Source: Bacteroidales bacterium | Lineage (GTDB): Bacteria; Bacteroidota; Bacteroidia; Bacteroidales; F082 | Direction: 5' to 3' | NCBI GenBank assembly: GCA_028277395.1 | Contig: JANQGJ010000039.1 | Location: forward strand, 62,001-126,000 | Length of the DNA stretch: 64,000 nt | Shown: piece by piece, positions 54,634 through 64,000 of the stretch | How positions within the stretch are numbered: the first letter of the stretch is position 1 | Layout: the number at the start of each line of letters is the position of its first letter | Program-made: the position numbers and the translations under genes | The notes under the pieces: generated by a model | Told to the model about the DNA's origin: nothing | The model's database searches: none | The model's input: only the letters and a program-made list of their open reading frames with translations

Positions 54634-55761
54634 ATGAATGTTCGTAAAGCTATTATTTCTACCGTGGTTGTTATTGGTATACTGTTTTTTGCATGGGCAT
54701 TGTCACAATACTTTATTGCAAACAAACCTGTTCCCGAAACAAGAGAAAAAGAAGAAGCTAAACTGTTTGTAAAGGCTGAACCTGTTACGTACGCTGTTAA
54801 TTCATCGGGAATAACGGCAACAGGGCGATTATCCTCCCAGCATGCTGTTGATCTCAGTGCTGAAGTTTCCGGAAGGATAATGAAAGGTAGTGTGAATCTA
54901 AAAGAAGGAAATACATTTAAAAAAGGTGATCTGCTTGTTCATATTTATGATGAAGAAGCAAAAAATAATTTAAAAGCCAGCAAGAGCCGGTTTCTGAACG
55001 GGATAGCAGGAATACTTCCGGATATGAAAATAGACTTTCCTAAAAGCTATCAAAAATGGCTGTCGTTTTTCAACGATATTGAAATAGACAAACCTTTACC
55101 CAAATTGCCTGAAATTGACTCAGATAAAGAGAAAGTTTTTTTGGCAAGCAGAAATATTCTGAACGACTATTATACCATATTGAGTTCTCAGATCAGATTT
55201 TCAAAATATAACATTTACGCTCCCTTTAACGGAACTTTTACAAGTGTAATGATGGAAGTGGGATCGTTTGCCAATCCAGGTAGCAGGATAGCTACAATGA
55301 TCAAAACAGATCAGCTTGAGCTGGAAGTTCCCATTAAAATTGAAGATATTTATTGGGTAAATGTTGGTGATGTTGTTGTTGCAAGCACAAAAGACGGATT
55401 ATTAAGCTGGAATGGTAAAGTTGTAAGAAAATCAGACTATGTTGATCCTGGCTCACAATCAATTACAGTATATGTGTCACTTATGTCAACAAAATCGAAA
55501 CCTCTTTACCAGGGCCAGTACCTGAAAGCTGAATTTGCTGAAAAAGATCTTGAAGGCAGCATGGTAATACCAAGAAATGCCATTTTCGATAAAGAAATGG
55601 TTTATACTGTTGAAGATGGCAAGCTTAAAAAGCAGAAGATTAATATTCTTAAAACAAATGAAACCTCTGCATTATTCTCGGGTCTGGACCAGGGTGTTAT
55701 GGTTGTTGTGGAACCATTGGTAAATGCACAGGAAGGAACTAACGCTGAAATACTTAACTAA
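54634..55761 (+). CDS. RND efflux periplasmic adaptor (membrane fusion protein)
   Basis: A 375-residue adaptor with a single N-terminal anchor (ISTVVVIGILFFAWALSQYF). A biotinyl-lipoyl half-domain (VDLSAEVSGRIMKGSVNLKE, KKGDLLVHIYDEE) is followed by a short helical region (about residues 105-185), the matching half-domain (NIYAPFNGTFTSVMMEVGSF) and a beta-barrel (LELEVPIKIEDIYWVNVGD). It bridges the inner-membrane RND pump and the outer-membrane channel. The three genes adaptor, pump and channel are packed with gaps of one and zero bases, so they form one operon. The exported compound is not predictable. Confidence 0.92.
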   Translation: MNVRKAIISTVVVIGILFFAWALSQYFIANKPVPETREKEEAKLFVKAEPVTYAVNSSGITATGRLSSQHAVDLSAEVSGRIMKGSVNLKEGNTFKKGDLLVHIYDEEAKNNLKASKSRFLNGIAGILPDMKIDFPKSYQKWLSFFNDIEIDKPLPKLPEIDSDKEKVFLASRNILNDYYTILSSQIRFSKYNIYAPFNGTFTSVMMEVGSFANPGSRIATMIKTDQLELEVPIKIEDIYWVNVGDVVVASTKDGLLSWNGKVVRKSDYVDPGSQSITVYVSLMSTKSKPLYQGQYLKAEFAEKDLEGSMVIPRNAIFDKEMVYTVEDGKLKKQKINILKTNETSALFSGLDQGVMVVVEPLVNAQEGTNAEILN

Positions 55762-55762
55762 T

Positions 55763-58700
55763 ATGAGAAAGCTTGTTAGTATATTCGTAAAATACCCTTT
55801 TTACGCGAACATCCTGATCTTTATTATGATTGTTGTTGGTACAATAAGTGTACTGTCAATGAAGAAATCGTTTTTCCCCGAAATGTCGGAGAAGAATATT
55901 TTTGTCACTGTTTACTATCCCGGAGCTTCACCCAAAGAAATGGAAGAGGGTATTACCATCAGGGTTGAGGAAGCTATAAGAGGAATAGTAGGTATTAAAG
56001 AGGTAAACTCTACATCTTCGGAAAATGTATCAAGCGTAAACATTACTACTACCGGAGAATATGATATTGATGAAACCTTGATGGAAGTAAAAAATGCCGT
56101 TGATGGTATCACTTCATTTCCGGTAGATGCAGAGCGACCAATTGTATTTAAACAACGTTCGGTAACATTTGCCATATTCTTAGGGTTATCAGGCGATGCC
56201 GATATGCTTACACTTAAAAAATATGCTGACGAAATAGAATATGACTTGTATAATTCGGGAATTATGTCACAAATAACAGTTGGTGGCTACCCGGATCTGG
56301 AAATTTCAGTTGAAATATCTGAAGAAAACTTGTTGAGATATAATTTATCTTTCGACGAAATATCAAGAGCAATTGCTCAAAATAACCTGGATATATCAGG
56401 AGGACAGATTCGTTCAGATAAAGAAGAGATTATGATCAGGTCGCGTTCACGAACTGTTGAACCGGAAGAAATAGAGCAGATCATTATCAGGGCAAATCCC
56501 GACGGAAGTTATCTTAGAATTGCTGATGTTGGAGAAGTTAAAAAGCAATTTGCCGATGTGGCAAGTCAGTCATTAATGAATGGTAAACCTTCTATTTCTT
56601 TTAATATAAACAAACTACCTGAAGAAGATCTTTCTGAAATATCAGCATATTGTAAAAATCTGGTTGAAGAATTTAACGCAACACATACCGATGCACAGCT
56701 GTATGTAACCTACGACTTCCTTGAAATGCTTAAAGGCAGATTGAATCTCCTTTACAAAAACGGAGGAATAGGATTAATACTTATTCTGATAACACTAGGA
56801 ATATTTTTAAGTCTGAGATTATCCTTTTGGGTAGCATTTGGTATTCCGGCATCATTTTTATCAATGTTCATCCTGGCATCAATGTATGGAGTTACCATAA
56901 ATATGATCTCATTGTTTGGAATGATCCTGGTTATAGGTATTTTGGTTGATGATGGAATTGTAATTGCTGAAAATGTATATACTCATTTTGAAAAAGGAAA
57001 ATCTCCTAAGAAAGCCGCAATTGATGGTACGATGGAGGTTCTTCCGGCTGTTATGACATCTGTTACAACTACGATAGTAGCTTTCTCTCCTCTGTTTTTC
57101 ATTGAAGGACGAATGGAATTTATGTACGAAATGGCTTTCGTTGTGGTGTTCAGCCTTGCTTTTTCATTAATAGAGGCGTTTTTTGTACTGCCAGCGCACC
57201 TGGGAAGCAGTTTTATTCTCAGAAGAAGTCAAAAACAAAACACAGGAAAAAAATTACGCGATCTCCTTGAAAAAGGACTAATCTTTATGAGAGAAAAACT
57301 CTATGGCAAAACACTGAATTTTGTTATCAGATGGAAGTATATATTCGTATTTACTCCTTTGGTAATGGTAATATTAACCATGGGGTTGTTCGGAGGAGGA
57401 TTGATCAAAGCAACATTTTTTCCATCAATTCCTTTCGATCAGTTTACTGCTGAGTTAGCATTCAAACCCGGTTCGGGCGAAGCACAAACACTTGAGTATA
57501 TTCAAAAAATAGATGATGCCATCTGGGAGGTTAATGAAGAATTAAAGGAAGAGCTTAACGATTCTGTAGATTTTGTGAACTATACATTTGTATCAACAGG
57601 GTCAGCATTTGATGGACAGGAAATTGGGTCTCATGCAGGAAATGTATTTGTTCTGCTTCGTGACCTGGAAAATTCCGGAACATCGAGTTTTGATATTGTC
57701 ACCAGGGTTCAAAACAAAGTAGGCCCAATGCCGGAGGCAGAAAAGTTAAGAATTGCCGGCAGGAATACATTTGGAACACCCGTATCGATCAGTCTGCTGG
57801 GCAAAGATCTGGATGAACTAAATGCCGCCAAAGATTACCTTATCCGGGGTATGAAGCAAATTAAAGCATTGAATAACATTACAGATGTAAATCCGGCAGG
57901 TAAAAGAGAAATTCAGTTACAACTTAAGCCTAAAGCATATTTCCTTGGATTTAGCCAGGCCAGTTTAACCAATCAGGTACGCCAGGGATTCTTTGGAGGT
58001 CAGGCACAAAGATTACAGCAGGGAAAAGATGAACTTCGTGTCTGGGTTCGCTACCCAAAAAGCGACCGGATAAATATCGGCCAGCTTGAAAACATGAAAA
58101 TAAAAACCATTGCCGGTGAGTACCCGTTAAGTGAACTGGCTGAATACACCATCGACAGGGGACCGGTAAGCATTAAGCACTTTAACAGTGAAAGGGAAGT
58201 AAGGATTGATGCTGATCTGTTAAATCCTTATGATGCTGTACCACCGATTATCGAGAAAATAAGAACAGACATATTACCAGTAATCGAAGAAACATACCCG
58301 GGAGTAAAGGTAGAGTACCAGGGACAGCAACGTGATTCTAATGAAACAATGGAACAGATCATCAGTTATTTCAGTGCAGCATTTGCTCTTATGTTCTTAA
58401 TAATTGTAGTCCACTTTAAATCATTTACACAGGGTGCTATAATTGCTTTAATGATACCTCTGGCATGGCTGGGAGCCGTTTGGGGTCATGGTGTTGAAGG
58501 TATTCCTGTTTCTATGTTGAGTACATGGGGAATGATTGCACTTTCGGGAGTTATTATTAATGATGCGGTAGTCTTCCTGTCAAAATATAACTCTTTGCTC
58601 ATTGAAGGTGTAAAAGTTAAGGATGCGGTCAAACTAACCGGTAAAGCGCGTTTCAGGGCTATTGTTCTTACAACTATAACAACTACTGTTGGTCTGTATC

Positions 58701-58996
58701 CAATTATCCTTGAAAAAAGTTTTCAGGCACAGTTTTTAATACCTCTGGCAGTAGCACTTGCATATGGGGTATTGATCGGTACAGGGTTTATTCTCGTATT
58801 ATTCCCTGTGTTAATACTGGTTCTTAATGATTTCAAAAGAGGACTTGTCTGGTTACTTCGTAACGCAAATCTATGGGTTAAACTCGGTGATAAAAATTCA
58901 GGTTTAACTGAAGAAGAAATTGCCGCCATCAGAAAATTCCCGGAGCCTGAAGAAGTTGAAAAGGCAATCGTACTTCATAACAGATCAATAGATTAG
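55763..58996 (+). CDS. RND-family efflux pump (HAE1-like), inner-membrane subunit
   Basis: A 1077-residue proton-driven transporter. It starts MRKLVSIFVKYPFYANILIF, followed by the family motif FFPEMSEKNIFVTVYYPGASPKEME, two large periplasmic loops and twelve predicted helices. The helix-4 proton-relay pair Asp-Asp is in LVIGILVDDGIVIAENVY. The second half repeats the fold (ALSGVIINDAVVFLSKYN). The ATG at 55763, one base after the adaptor stop, is chosen; an in-frame ATG at 55724 lies inside the adaptor gene. It acts with the adjacent adaptor and TolC-like channel, exporting drugs, metabolites or lipids. Confidence 0.95.
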   Translation: MRKLVSIFVKYPFYANILIFIMIVVGTISVLSMKKSFFPEMSEKNIFVTVYYPGASPKEMEEGITIRVEEAIRGIVGIKEVNSTSSENVSSVNITTTGEYDIDETLMEVKNAVDGITSFPVDAERPIVFKQRSVTFAIFLGLSGDADMLTLKKYADEIEYDLYNSGIMSQITVGGYPDLEISVEISEENLLRYNLSFDEISRAIAQNNLDISGGQIRSDKEEIMIRSRSRTVEPEEIEQIIIRANPDGSYLRIADVGEVKKQFADVASQSLMNGKPSISFNINKLPEEDLSEISAYCKNLVEEFNATHTDAQLYVTYDFLEMLKGRLNLLYKNGGIGLILILITLGIFLSLRLSFWVAFGIPASFLSMFILASMYGVTINMISLFGMILVIGILVDDGIVIAENVYTHFEKGKSPKKAAIDGTMEVLPAVMTSVTTTIVAFSPLFFIEGRMEFMYEMAFVVVFSLAFSLIEAFFVLPAHLGSSFILRRSQKQNTGKKLRDLLEKGLIFMREKLYGKTLNFVIRWKYIFVFTPLVMVILTMGLFGGGLIKATFFPSIPFDQFTAELAFKPGSGEAQTLEYIQKIDDAIWEVNEELKEELNDSVDFVNYTFVSTGSAFDGQEIGSHAGNVFVLLRDLENSGTSSFDIVTRVQNKVGPMPEAEKLRIAGRNTFGTPVSISLLGKDLDELNAAKDYLIRGMKQIKALNNITDVNPAGKREIQLQLKPKAYFLGFSQASLTNQVRQGFFGGQAQRLQQGKDELRVWVRYPKSDRINIGQLENMKIKTIAGEYPLSELAEYTIDRGPVSIKHFNSEREVRIDADLLNPYDAVPPIIEKIRTDILPVIEETYPGVKVEYQGQQRDSNETMEQIISYFSAAFALMFLIIVVHFKSFTQGAIIALMIPLAWLGAVWGHGVEGIPVSMLSTWGMIALSGVIINDAVVFLSKYNSLLIEGVKVKDAVKLTGKARFRAIVLTTITTTVGLYPIILEKSFQAQFLIPLAVALAYGVLIGTGFILVLFPVLILVLNDFKRGLVWLLRNANLWVKLGDKNSGLTEEEIAAIRKFPEPEEVEKAIVLHNRSID

Positions 58997-60349
58997 ATGT
59001 CAATATTAAATTATAAAAAGATGAACATTAAACATAGTTATATAAAATTTGTATTGGCTTTCCTCGCTGTTGTTTTTACAGTTAACAGCATTCGCAGTCA
59101 GGAGGAACTCTCACTTGAAAAAGCAATATTAAAGGGGCTTGAAAACAATTTTCAGGTAAGGATATTTGAAGAGTATTATAAATCGGCACAGTTAAACAAT
59201 AGCTGGGGAACTGTTGGCAGATATCCGTCAATATCACTGGGTGTTAACAGTGTAAACAGGTTTGACAATACACCATCGAATCAAAATCCTGACGACAGAA
59301 GCGAACTATACACTAACCGGTTAACACCATATGCAAATGTTAACTGGGTATTGTTCAATGGCTTTTCTGTAAAAATGAACAAAGAAAAACTGGAATTACT
59401 GGAACGCTATTCTGCAGGAAATTCAGCCCTGGTTGTTGAAAACACTGTGCAATCAATAATACTGGGTTATTATGTGGCTTTACTTGAGCAGGAACGGTTA
59501 AAAGTACTGGAAGAAGTTAAAGAACTTTCGGGCGACCGTTATGAATATGAAATGATACGTAAGGATATTGGTAGTGCTGTTACCTTTGAGGTATTACAGG
59601 CCAGAAACTCATTTTTGAGCGATTCAACAAATTATCTCTTACAAAAGCTAAATGTAAAGAATGCTTTTCTGCGTCTGAACCTTTTATTAGGCGAGCCACC
59701 TGAAGTAAATTTCATACTTGCTGACAGTTTCCAGACCGAGAAGTACACCTATGATCTGGAAGATCTGGAACAAAAGATGATGTCAAGCAATAAGACATTG
59801 CAAAATCAATACATAAACCAGGAGATATTGAAGAAAAGCACAGGAATTGCCAAAAGTGCAAGCTATCCTTCCATAATGCTAAATGCCGGAACTGATTATA
59901 ACAAAGGCTGGTATGATCTACCAAAAGATGACAGTTACGATAGCTATTCTTTTGATTATTATGCAAACTTCACATTGAGTTTCAACCTGTTTAACGGAGG
60001 TAATACCCGCAGGACAATACAACAGGCCGGGATAAGTGAGCAGGTAGGAATGCTTGAAATCCAGGAGATGAAGCAAACTTTGGCAAACCTGCTGGTAAAT
60101 CAATATGAGCTTTATGATATTCGCAAGCAATTACTTGATGTTGCACAATCAAATATGGAAAGTGCAGAATTGAATCTGGAAATTGCAACTGAGAAATACC
60201 GCAACGGAACGATTAACTCATTTAACTTCCGTGATGTGCAGATGATCTACCTCAACGCAGCCCACCGTAAACTTAATGCCATTTATGATATTATTGATAC
60301 ACATACTGAATTGCTGAGGCTTACCGGGGGTATTGTTACTGAGAATTAA
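58997..60349 (+). CDS. TolC-family outer-membrane efflux channel
   Basis: A 450-residue exported protein (signal peptide about residues 9-35) with two TolC-like repeats of long helices and beta strands: LSLEKAILKGLENNFQVRI, YANVNWVLFNGFSVK, then SYPSIMLNAGTDYNKGW, LSFNLFNGGNTRRTIQQA and LEIATEKYRNGTINSFNFRD. It forms the outer-membrane duct of the RND system. Its ATG directly follows the pump's stop codon (TAGATG); a second ATG at 59021 (MNIKHSYIKF) would give a cleaner signal peptide and may be the true start. A terminator follows 11 bases after the stop. Confidence 0.93.
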   Translation: MSILNYKKMNIKHSYIKFVLAFLAVVFTVNSIRSQEELSLEKAILKGLENNFQVRIFEEYYKSAQLNNSWGTVGRYPSISLGVNSVNRFDNTPSNQNPDDRSELYTNRLTPYANVNWVLFNGFSVKMNKEKLELLERYSAGNSALVVENTVQSIILGYYVALLEQERLKVLEEVKELSGDRYEYEMIRKDIGSAVTFEVLQARNSFLSDSTNYLLQKLNVKNAFLRLNLLLGEPPEVNFILADSFQTEKYTYDLEDLEQKMMSSNKTLQNQYINQEILKKSTGIAKSASYPSIMLNAGTDYNKGWYDLPKDDSYDSYSFDYYANFTLSFNLFNGGNTRRTIQQAGISEQVGMLEIQEMKQTLANLLVNQYELYDIRKQLLDVAQSNMESAELNLEIATEKYRNGTINSFNFRDVQMIYLNAAHRKLNAIYDIIDTHTELLRLTGGIVTEN

Positions 60350-60359
60350 CAAAACATAT

Positions 60360-60402
60360 AATAGCTGTTAATGGATATTATCGTTAGCAGCTATTTATTT
60401 TT
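60360..60402 (+). terminator. Rho-independent terminator of the RND efflux operon
   Basis: AATAGCTG (60360-60367) pairs with CAGCTATT (60388-60395), extended inside by TAA/TTA, and is followed by TATTTATTTTTT. It begins 11 bases after the TolC-like stop codon. Confidence 0.65.
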
Positions 60403-60454
60403 TACTAAACATCGCTACTTCATTTACATGTCATTAAAAATTCTCAATTTCATA

Positions 60455-60462
60455 TATCTTTG
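60455..60462 (+). promoter_or_regulatory. Candidate -7 box (TATCTTTG) for ettA
   Basis: An exact TAnnTTTG match 24 bases before the ettA ATG. A TTA at 60434-60436 (18-base spacer) is a weak -33 candidate. Confidence 0.45.
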
Positions 60463-60485
60463 CTTTTCTAATAAAATCTAAATCA

Positions 60486-62159
60486 ATGTCCGACGATAAA
60501 AAGATCATTTTTTCAATGGTTGGAGTGGGTAAGGTAATCCCTCCAAACAAGGAAATTCTTAAAGATATCTACCTTTCATTCTTTTATGGTGCCAAGATCG
60601 GTATTATTGGGTTAAATGGTTCAGGTAAATCAACACTTCTAAAAATAATAGCAGGTGTTGACACCGCATATAATGGTGAAGTTGTGTTTTCCAAAGGCTA
60701 TTCCGTTGGATTACTTGAACAGGAACCCGAACTCGATAATTCAAAAACCGTAAGGGACATTGTAGAAGAAGGAGTACAGGAAGTTGTTGATCTTCTCAAA
60801 GAATATGAAGAAATAAACCTGAAGTTCATGGAACCCATGTCGGATGATGAAATGGATAAAACCATAAAACGACAGGGTGAACTTACCGAGTTAATTGAAC
60901 AGCACAATGGTTGGGAACTTGACACAAGACTTGAAAGAGCTATGGATGCTCTGAGATGTCCTGAAGAAAGTAAATCCATTAGTGTACTTTCTGGCGGTGA
61001 ACGCCGGCGTGTTGCACTTTGCAGATTGTTGCTTCAGGAACCGGATATCCTGCTTTTAGATGAGCCTACCAACCACCTTGATGCCGAATCAGTAGAATGG
61101 CTTGAACAGCATTTACAGAAATACAAGGGAACCGTAATCGCAGTTACTCACGACAGATACTTTTTAGATAATGTTGCAGGATGGATCCTTGAGCTTGACA
61201 GAGGAAAAGGAATTCCCTGGAAGGGCAATTATTCAGGGTGGCTTGAGCAGAAATCCAAACGTCTGGAAATGGAAGAAAAAACAGCTAGCAAGCGACGTAA
61301 AACACTGGAGCGTGAGCTGGAATGGGTACGAATGGCACCAAAAGCCAGGCATGCCAAGTCAAAAGCCCGTTTGTCGAATTATGAAAAGCTATTGTCGGAC
61401 GATGGAAATGAAAAGGAAGAAAAACTCGAACTGTTCATTCCTAACGGTCCCCGATTAGGTGCTAAAGTAATTGAAGCCAAAAACCTCAGAAAAGGGTACG
61501 ACGATAAATTGTTGTTTGACGATCTGGAGTTTAGTTTACCTCCCGGAGGAATAGTTGGTGTAATTGGTCCCAATGGTGCCGGTAAAACAACATTATTTCG
61601 CCTGATAATGGGGCTTGAAAAACCTGATAGCGGAAGTTTTGAGGTTGGCGAAACGGTTAAAGTAGGTTATGTAGACCAGGCTCATGAAGAAATTGATCCA
61701 GAGAAAAATGTCTGGGAGATAATTTCAGGAGGTCATGACAACATCCAGCTTGGTAACAGGAGTATGAATTCAAGGGCCTATGTTTCGAGATTTAATTTTA
61801 GTGGTACAGACCAGGGTAAAAAAGCCGGAGTATTGTCGGGTGGGGAAAGAAACCGAATGCACCTTGCTCTAACCTTGCGCCAGGAAGCCAATGTGTTACT
61901 TCTTGATGAGCCCACCAATGATATTGATGTTAACACACTCCGGGCACTTGAAGAAGGACTTGAAAATTTTGCCGGATGCGCCGTTGTAATTTCCCATGAC
62001 AGGTGGTTTTTAGACAGGATCGCCACCCATATTCTTGCATTTGAAGGTGATTCAAATGTGTATTTCTTCGAAGGGTCGTATTCCGATTATGAGGAGAACA
62101 AAAAGAAACGCCTCGGTGATACAGGTCCTAAGAGAATTCGATACAGGAAGCTTGGGTAG
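60486..62159 (+). CDS. ettA: Energy-dependent translational throttle protein EttA (ABC-F)
   Basis: A 557-residue soluble ABC-F ATPase with two nucleotide-binding domains and no membrane segment. Walker A motifs are GLNGSGKST (about residue 43) and GPNGAGKTT; signatures are LSGGERRRVALCRLLL and LSGGERNRMHLALTL; Walker B sites are ILLLDEPTNHLDAES and VLLLDEPTNDIDVNT. The opening IIFSMVGVGKVIPPNKEILKDI and the arm and linker regions distinguish EttA from Uup and other paralogues. EttA binds the ribosomal E site and gates elongation according to the ADP/ATP ratio. The length is the family norm (about 555). Confidence 0.95.
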   Translation: MSDDKKIIFSMVGVGKVIPPNKEILKDIYLSFFYGAKIGIIGLNGSGKSTLLKIIAGVDTAYNGEVVFSKGYSVGLLEQEPELDNSKTVRDIVEEGVQEVVDLLKEYEEINLKFMEPMSDDEMDKTIKRQGELTELIEQHNGWELDTRLERAMDALRCPEESKSISVLSGGERRRVALCRLLLQEPDILLLDEPTNHLDAESVEWLEQHLQKYKGTVIAVTHDRYFLDNVAGWILELDRGKGIPWKGNYSGWLEQKSKRLEMEEKTASKRRKTLERELEWVRMAPKARHAKSKARLSNYEKLLSDDGNEKEEKLELFIPNGPRLGAKVIEAKNLRKGYDDKLLFDDLEFSLPPGGIVGVIGPNGAGKTTLFRLIMGLEKPDSGSFEVGETVKVGYVDQAHEEIDPEKNVWEIISGGHDNIQLGNRSMNSRAYVSRFNFSGTDQGKKAGVLSGGERNRMHLALTLRQEANVLLLDEPTNDIDVNTLRALEEGLENFAGCAVVISHDRWFLDRIATHILAFEGDSNVYFFEGSYSDYEENKKKRLGDTGPKRIRYRKLG

Positions 62160-62274
62160 TTTCAGGAATGAAACCAGGAGACTCTGAATTACAAAGTTCT
62201 TTGTATACTAATTCAGTATTACATACAATAAATACTCAACAGCATTCACAAACATTGATTGCTTATCATTTTGA

Positions 62275-63372
62275 CTAAAACCTGTACGCAGCCTTCCGCA
62301 ATTCTGTTACATTGGTAATTGGATTCGGAGGATTAAGGTTTTCTGTGAGGAATTTATAAATCTCCACCCTGATTTCCTGGGCAATTTTTGTATCAGTCCG
62401 GTTAAATGAGTGTCCGCCCGGAATATCCTGATAAACTTTGTATTCAAAATCTTTTCCGTCTGCTTTTAAAGATTTTATCAGATGTTCTACTTCCAGTACA
62501 TTTACATCTGCATCATTTGTATTTGTATGGATCAGTAGTGGTGTATCTTTCATTTTATGTGTGTTCCAGGCCGGTGACCTTTTTTTATATTCTTCAACAT
62601 TTTCTTCTGCACTCTCACCAATATGAAAGTCTGCTTCATACAGATCTCTGTAAGCCTGGTCTTTGTAGCCCATACGTGCAATCAGATCACTAACGGGAAC
62701 ACCGGCATATGCTGCCTGATATGCATCCGGATGGTCAAAAATATTGAATAATGCTATTAATCCACCATGACTCCAGCCAATAATTCCAACTCGATTTTTA
62801 TCAATAATATCATAATTTTCAATCATATAATTTCTTGAAGAATAAACGTCCTCCGTTTCAAGACCACCGTAATCAATTTTTTCGTAGTGACTTTTACCAT
62901 AACCTGTACTTCCACGATATTCTGCAGCGACTATTATGTATCCCTGTGCTATCAATTCTCTGACAATGTGTGCGTAATAGGTTGTAAAGTCGGCATGAAC
63001 ACCTCCATGCGGAAACACGATGAGGGGATATTTTTTTGATGGATCAATGTTTTTGGGAATGAACACATACGTCCAGAATTTTGTTGGATTTCCAGCACCC
63101 TGGGCATTTGGGTTTTTCTCCTTCCACAATGGCGGTCCGGTAATGTAAAGTTTATCAATATATGCAATATCTCCGACCTTTTCATACCAAAGCAGATCAT
63201 CAATTCGTTTCTCCAATACATCAAGACGATGATACAGTGTGGAATTAATTTGTTCCAACGCCTGGTTTGTGGATTCTGGTTTTGGTGGTGCATCCTGGGC
63301 TATTGATATTTGAGATAACATCATTATGCATATCACAATGATGATGTTTATTTGTAGCAATTTACGCATCAT
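62275..63372 (-). CDS. Exported S9-family (prolyl-oligopeptidase-like) peptidase
   Basis: A 365-residue alpha/beta hydrolase with signal peptide (MMRKLLQINIIIVICIMMLSQISIAQ). The oxyanion segment is VFPHGGVH; the nucleophile is Ser201 in GWSHGG, the acid probably Asp287 (or Asp289) in NTNDADV, and the base His321 in GGHSF. This is the catalytic half of S9 peptidases such as dipeptidyl or acylaminoacyl peptidases. The usual N-terminal beta-propeller is missing; about 100 residues with a short helix (INSTLYHRLDVLEKRIDDLLWY) replace it. It probably cleaves short peptides in the periplasm, or could be an esterase. Confidence 0.85.
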   Translation of the reverse strand: MMRKLLQINIIIVICIMMLSQISIAQDAPPKPESTNQALEQINSTLYHRLDVLEKRIDDLLWYEKVGDIAYIDKLYITGPPLWKEKNPNAQGAGNPTKFWTYVFIPKNIDPSKKYPLIVFPHGGVHADFTTYYAHIVRELIAQGYIIVAAEYRGSTGYGKSHYEKIDYGGLETEDVYSSRNYMIENYDIIDKNRVGIIGWSHGGLIALFNIFDHPDAYQAAYAGVPVSDLIARMGYKDQAYRDLYEADFHIGESAEENVEEYKKRSPAWNTHKMKDTPLLIHTNTNDADVNVLEVEHLIKSLKADGKDFEYKVYQDIPGGHSFNRTDTKIAQEIRVEIYKFLTENLNPPNPITNVTELRKAAYRF

Positions 63373-63544
63373 ACAATATTTTTGGTTCGACGATTAAAAA
63401 TATAAAAAAGATACTTTGCCCATAAATTATTATCTATAACTACAAATGATGGCCACCAGGTTGTATAAAGAGAAAGTCTAAAAATGGAAAACCTGTTATT
63501 TCAAGAAAAATTAGTAATGACAATTATTAAAACATATGCACTCA

Positions 63545-64000
63545 TTATCTGCTTAAAGCATAATGTGATGTAATGCCTTCACTTCCGGTAGTAATTGGTG
63601 TATCAATTACACAACCATTACTAACATAAAAGTAATTCTTGTTACTGGTTTTTGGAACCACAGTATCATTTTCAAACATTACCGGCACTACTACACACAA
63701 CACAGTAGCATAGCCTTTAGCCCTGATACCGGGAACTAATATTCCGTCATCACGTTCATATTTGATTGCTTTAATCCTCCAACTGAATTTATTGAATGGT
63801 ATTTGTGTTTTTTCGATGGTGGATAATAGTTTATCCTGTTCCAGTAACCAGAATTGCCTGTTTTCTTCTGTTGATATATCAGGGAGGTACTCTTCATCCG
63901 GGTAAGTTACTATCCATTTTACCGGTACATGAAATGTATAGCAATAGGAATCGCCGGGCCATCTGGGTTTTTCCCTTGTAAGTATATCGCGCCAGTCAAT
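63545..64000 (-). CDS. Unrecognised protein, C-terminal 151 residues only (cut by window edge)
   Basis: An uninterrupted minus-strand reading frame enters from the right edge and ends at a TAA at 63545-63547. The visible part starts DWRDILTREKPRWPGDSYCY and contains HVPVKWIVTYPDEEYLPDIS, FSWRIKAIKYERDDGILVPG and YFYVSNGCVIDTPITTG, ending HYALSR. It is rich in aromatic residues and has no membrane segment in this part. I do not recognise the family. The start codon and N terminus lie outside the window. The 172-base gap to the S9 peptidase gene shows no clear element. Confidence 0.65.
   Translation of the reverse strand: MDWRDILTREKPRWPGDSYCYTFHVPVKWIVTYPDEEYLPDISTEENRQFWLLEQDKLLSTIEKTQIPFNKFSWRIKAIKYERDDGILVPGIRAKGYATVLCVVVPVMFENDTVVPKTSNKNYFYVSNGCVIDTPITTGSEGITSHYALSR

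Noticed and set aside
62184..62216. Bulged hairpin between ettA and the S9 peptidase gene (CTGAATT-ACAAAG / CTTTGT-AATTCAG).
   Set aside because: It has a 5-base bulge and no T run on either side, so I do not call it a terminator.
1..64000. Mobile elements, prophage, CRISPR arrays, tRNA and rRNA genes.
   Set aside because: No transposase, integrase, phage or Cas-like protein, no regularly spaced repeats, and no tRNA- or rRNA-like sequence were seen on reading the gaps.

Overview
The window is a 64-kb, AT-rich chromosomal segment from a member of the Bacteroidota, most likely class Bacteroidia. The evidence is threefold. Several genes carry C-terminal type IX secretion (T9SS) sorting domains, and a PorZ homologue is present. 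Protein families typical of this phylum recur (DUF4270, DUF3098, DUF3108, DUF5362, a short GT5-like 'glycogen synthase', a PIF1-HRDC-HTH helicase). Many genes are preceded by the Bacteroidetes -7 box TAnnTTTG, often with a TTG about 18-21 bases upstream. I found no tRNA, rRNA, transposase, phage gene or CRISPR array. Both ends are cut inside minus-strand genes: a hemolysin-III/PAQR-type membrane protein on the left and an unrecognised protein on the right.

Layout. 1-9863: the partial hemolysin-III gene, a 1547-residue chimeric T9SS cargo protein, then rbfA, a methyltransferase, an LtaS-like membrane sulfatase and a LolC/E-type permease. 10078-21779: three consecutive family C25 (gingipain-like) proteases. 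The first has a lysine-gingipain-type catalytic core; the next two have arginine-gingipain-type cores. 21935-26682: carbonic anhydrase, glmS, a DUF4270 lipoprotein and a GT5-like protein. 26934-31106: a minus-strand operon of two large secreted proteins (one with duplicated dockerin-like repeats, one with a T9SS signal) and a small Gly/Pro-rich membrane-tailed protein. 31391-39307: a DUF5362 membrane protein, a putative DUF6873/radical-SAM pair, a lipoprotein/secreted-protein pair, and DUF3108, leuS and a VanX-like dipeptidase. 39380-42233: ftsX-DUF3098-uppP-truB. 42236-47488: an AraC regulator with an HMA-like N terminus, porZ, an AI-2E-family permease and a TPR protein. 47690-51823: trkA-trkH and a divergent NRAMP-like transporter. 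51984-64000: the PIF1-like helicase, an RND efflux operon, ettA, an S9 peptidase and the truncated right-edge gene.

The standout is the C25 cluster. By eye, the three proteins keep the His-to-Cys spacing of 33 residues, the probable Arg-X autoprocessing site and the S1-pocket residues that distinguish Kgp from RgpA/B in Porphyromonas gingivalis. Genes 1 and 2 share a long, closely similar C-terminal module behind different catalytic domains, which parallels the shared haemagglutinin-adhesin region of rgpA and kgp. Together with PorZ, a T9SS surface-attachment component encoded about 21 kb away, this suggests an organism that displays a matched Lys/Arg-specific protease set on its surface. The rest is mostly housekeeping: translation (rbfA, leuS, truB, ettA), envelope (glmS, uppP, ftsX, VanX-like, LolC/E) and ion homeostasis (TrkAH, NRAMP-like). 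Family assignments rest on motif recognition and memory of the families; no database search was run.
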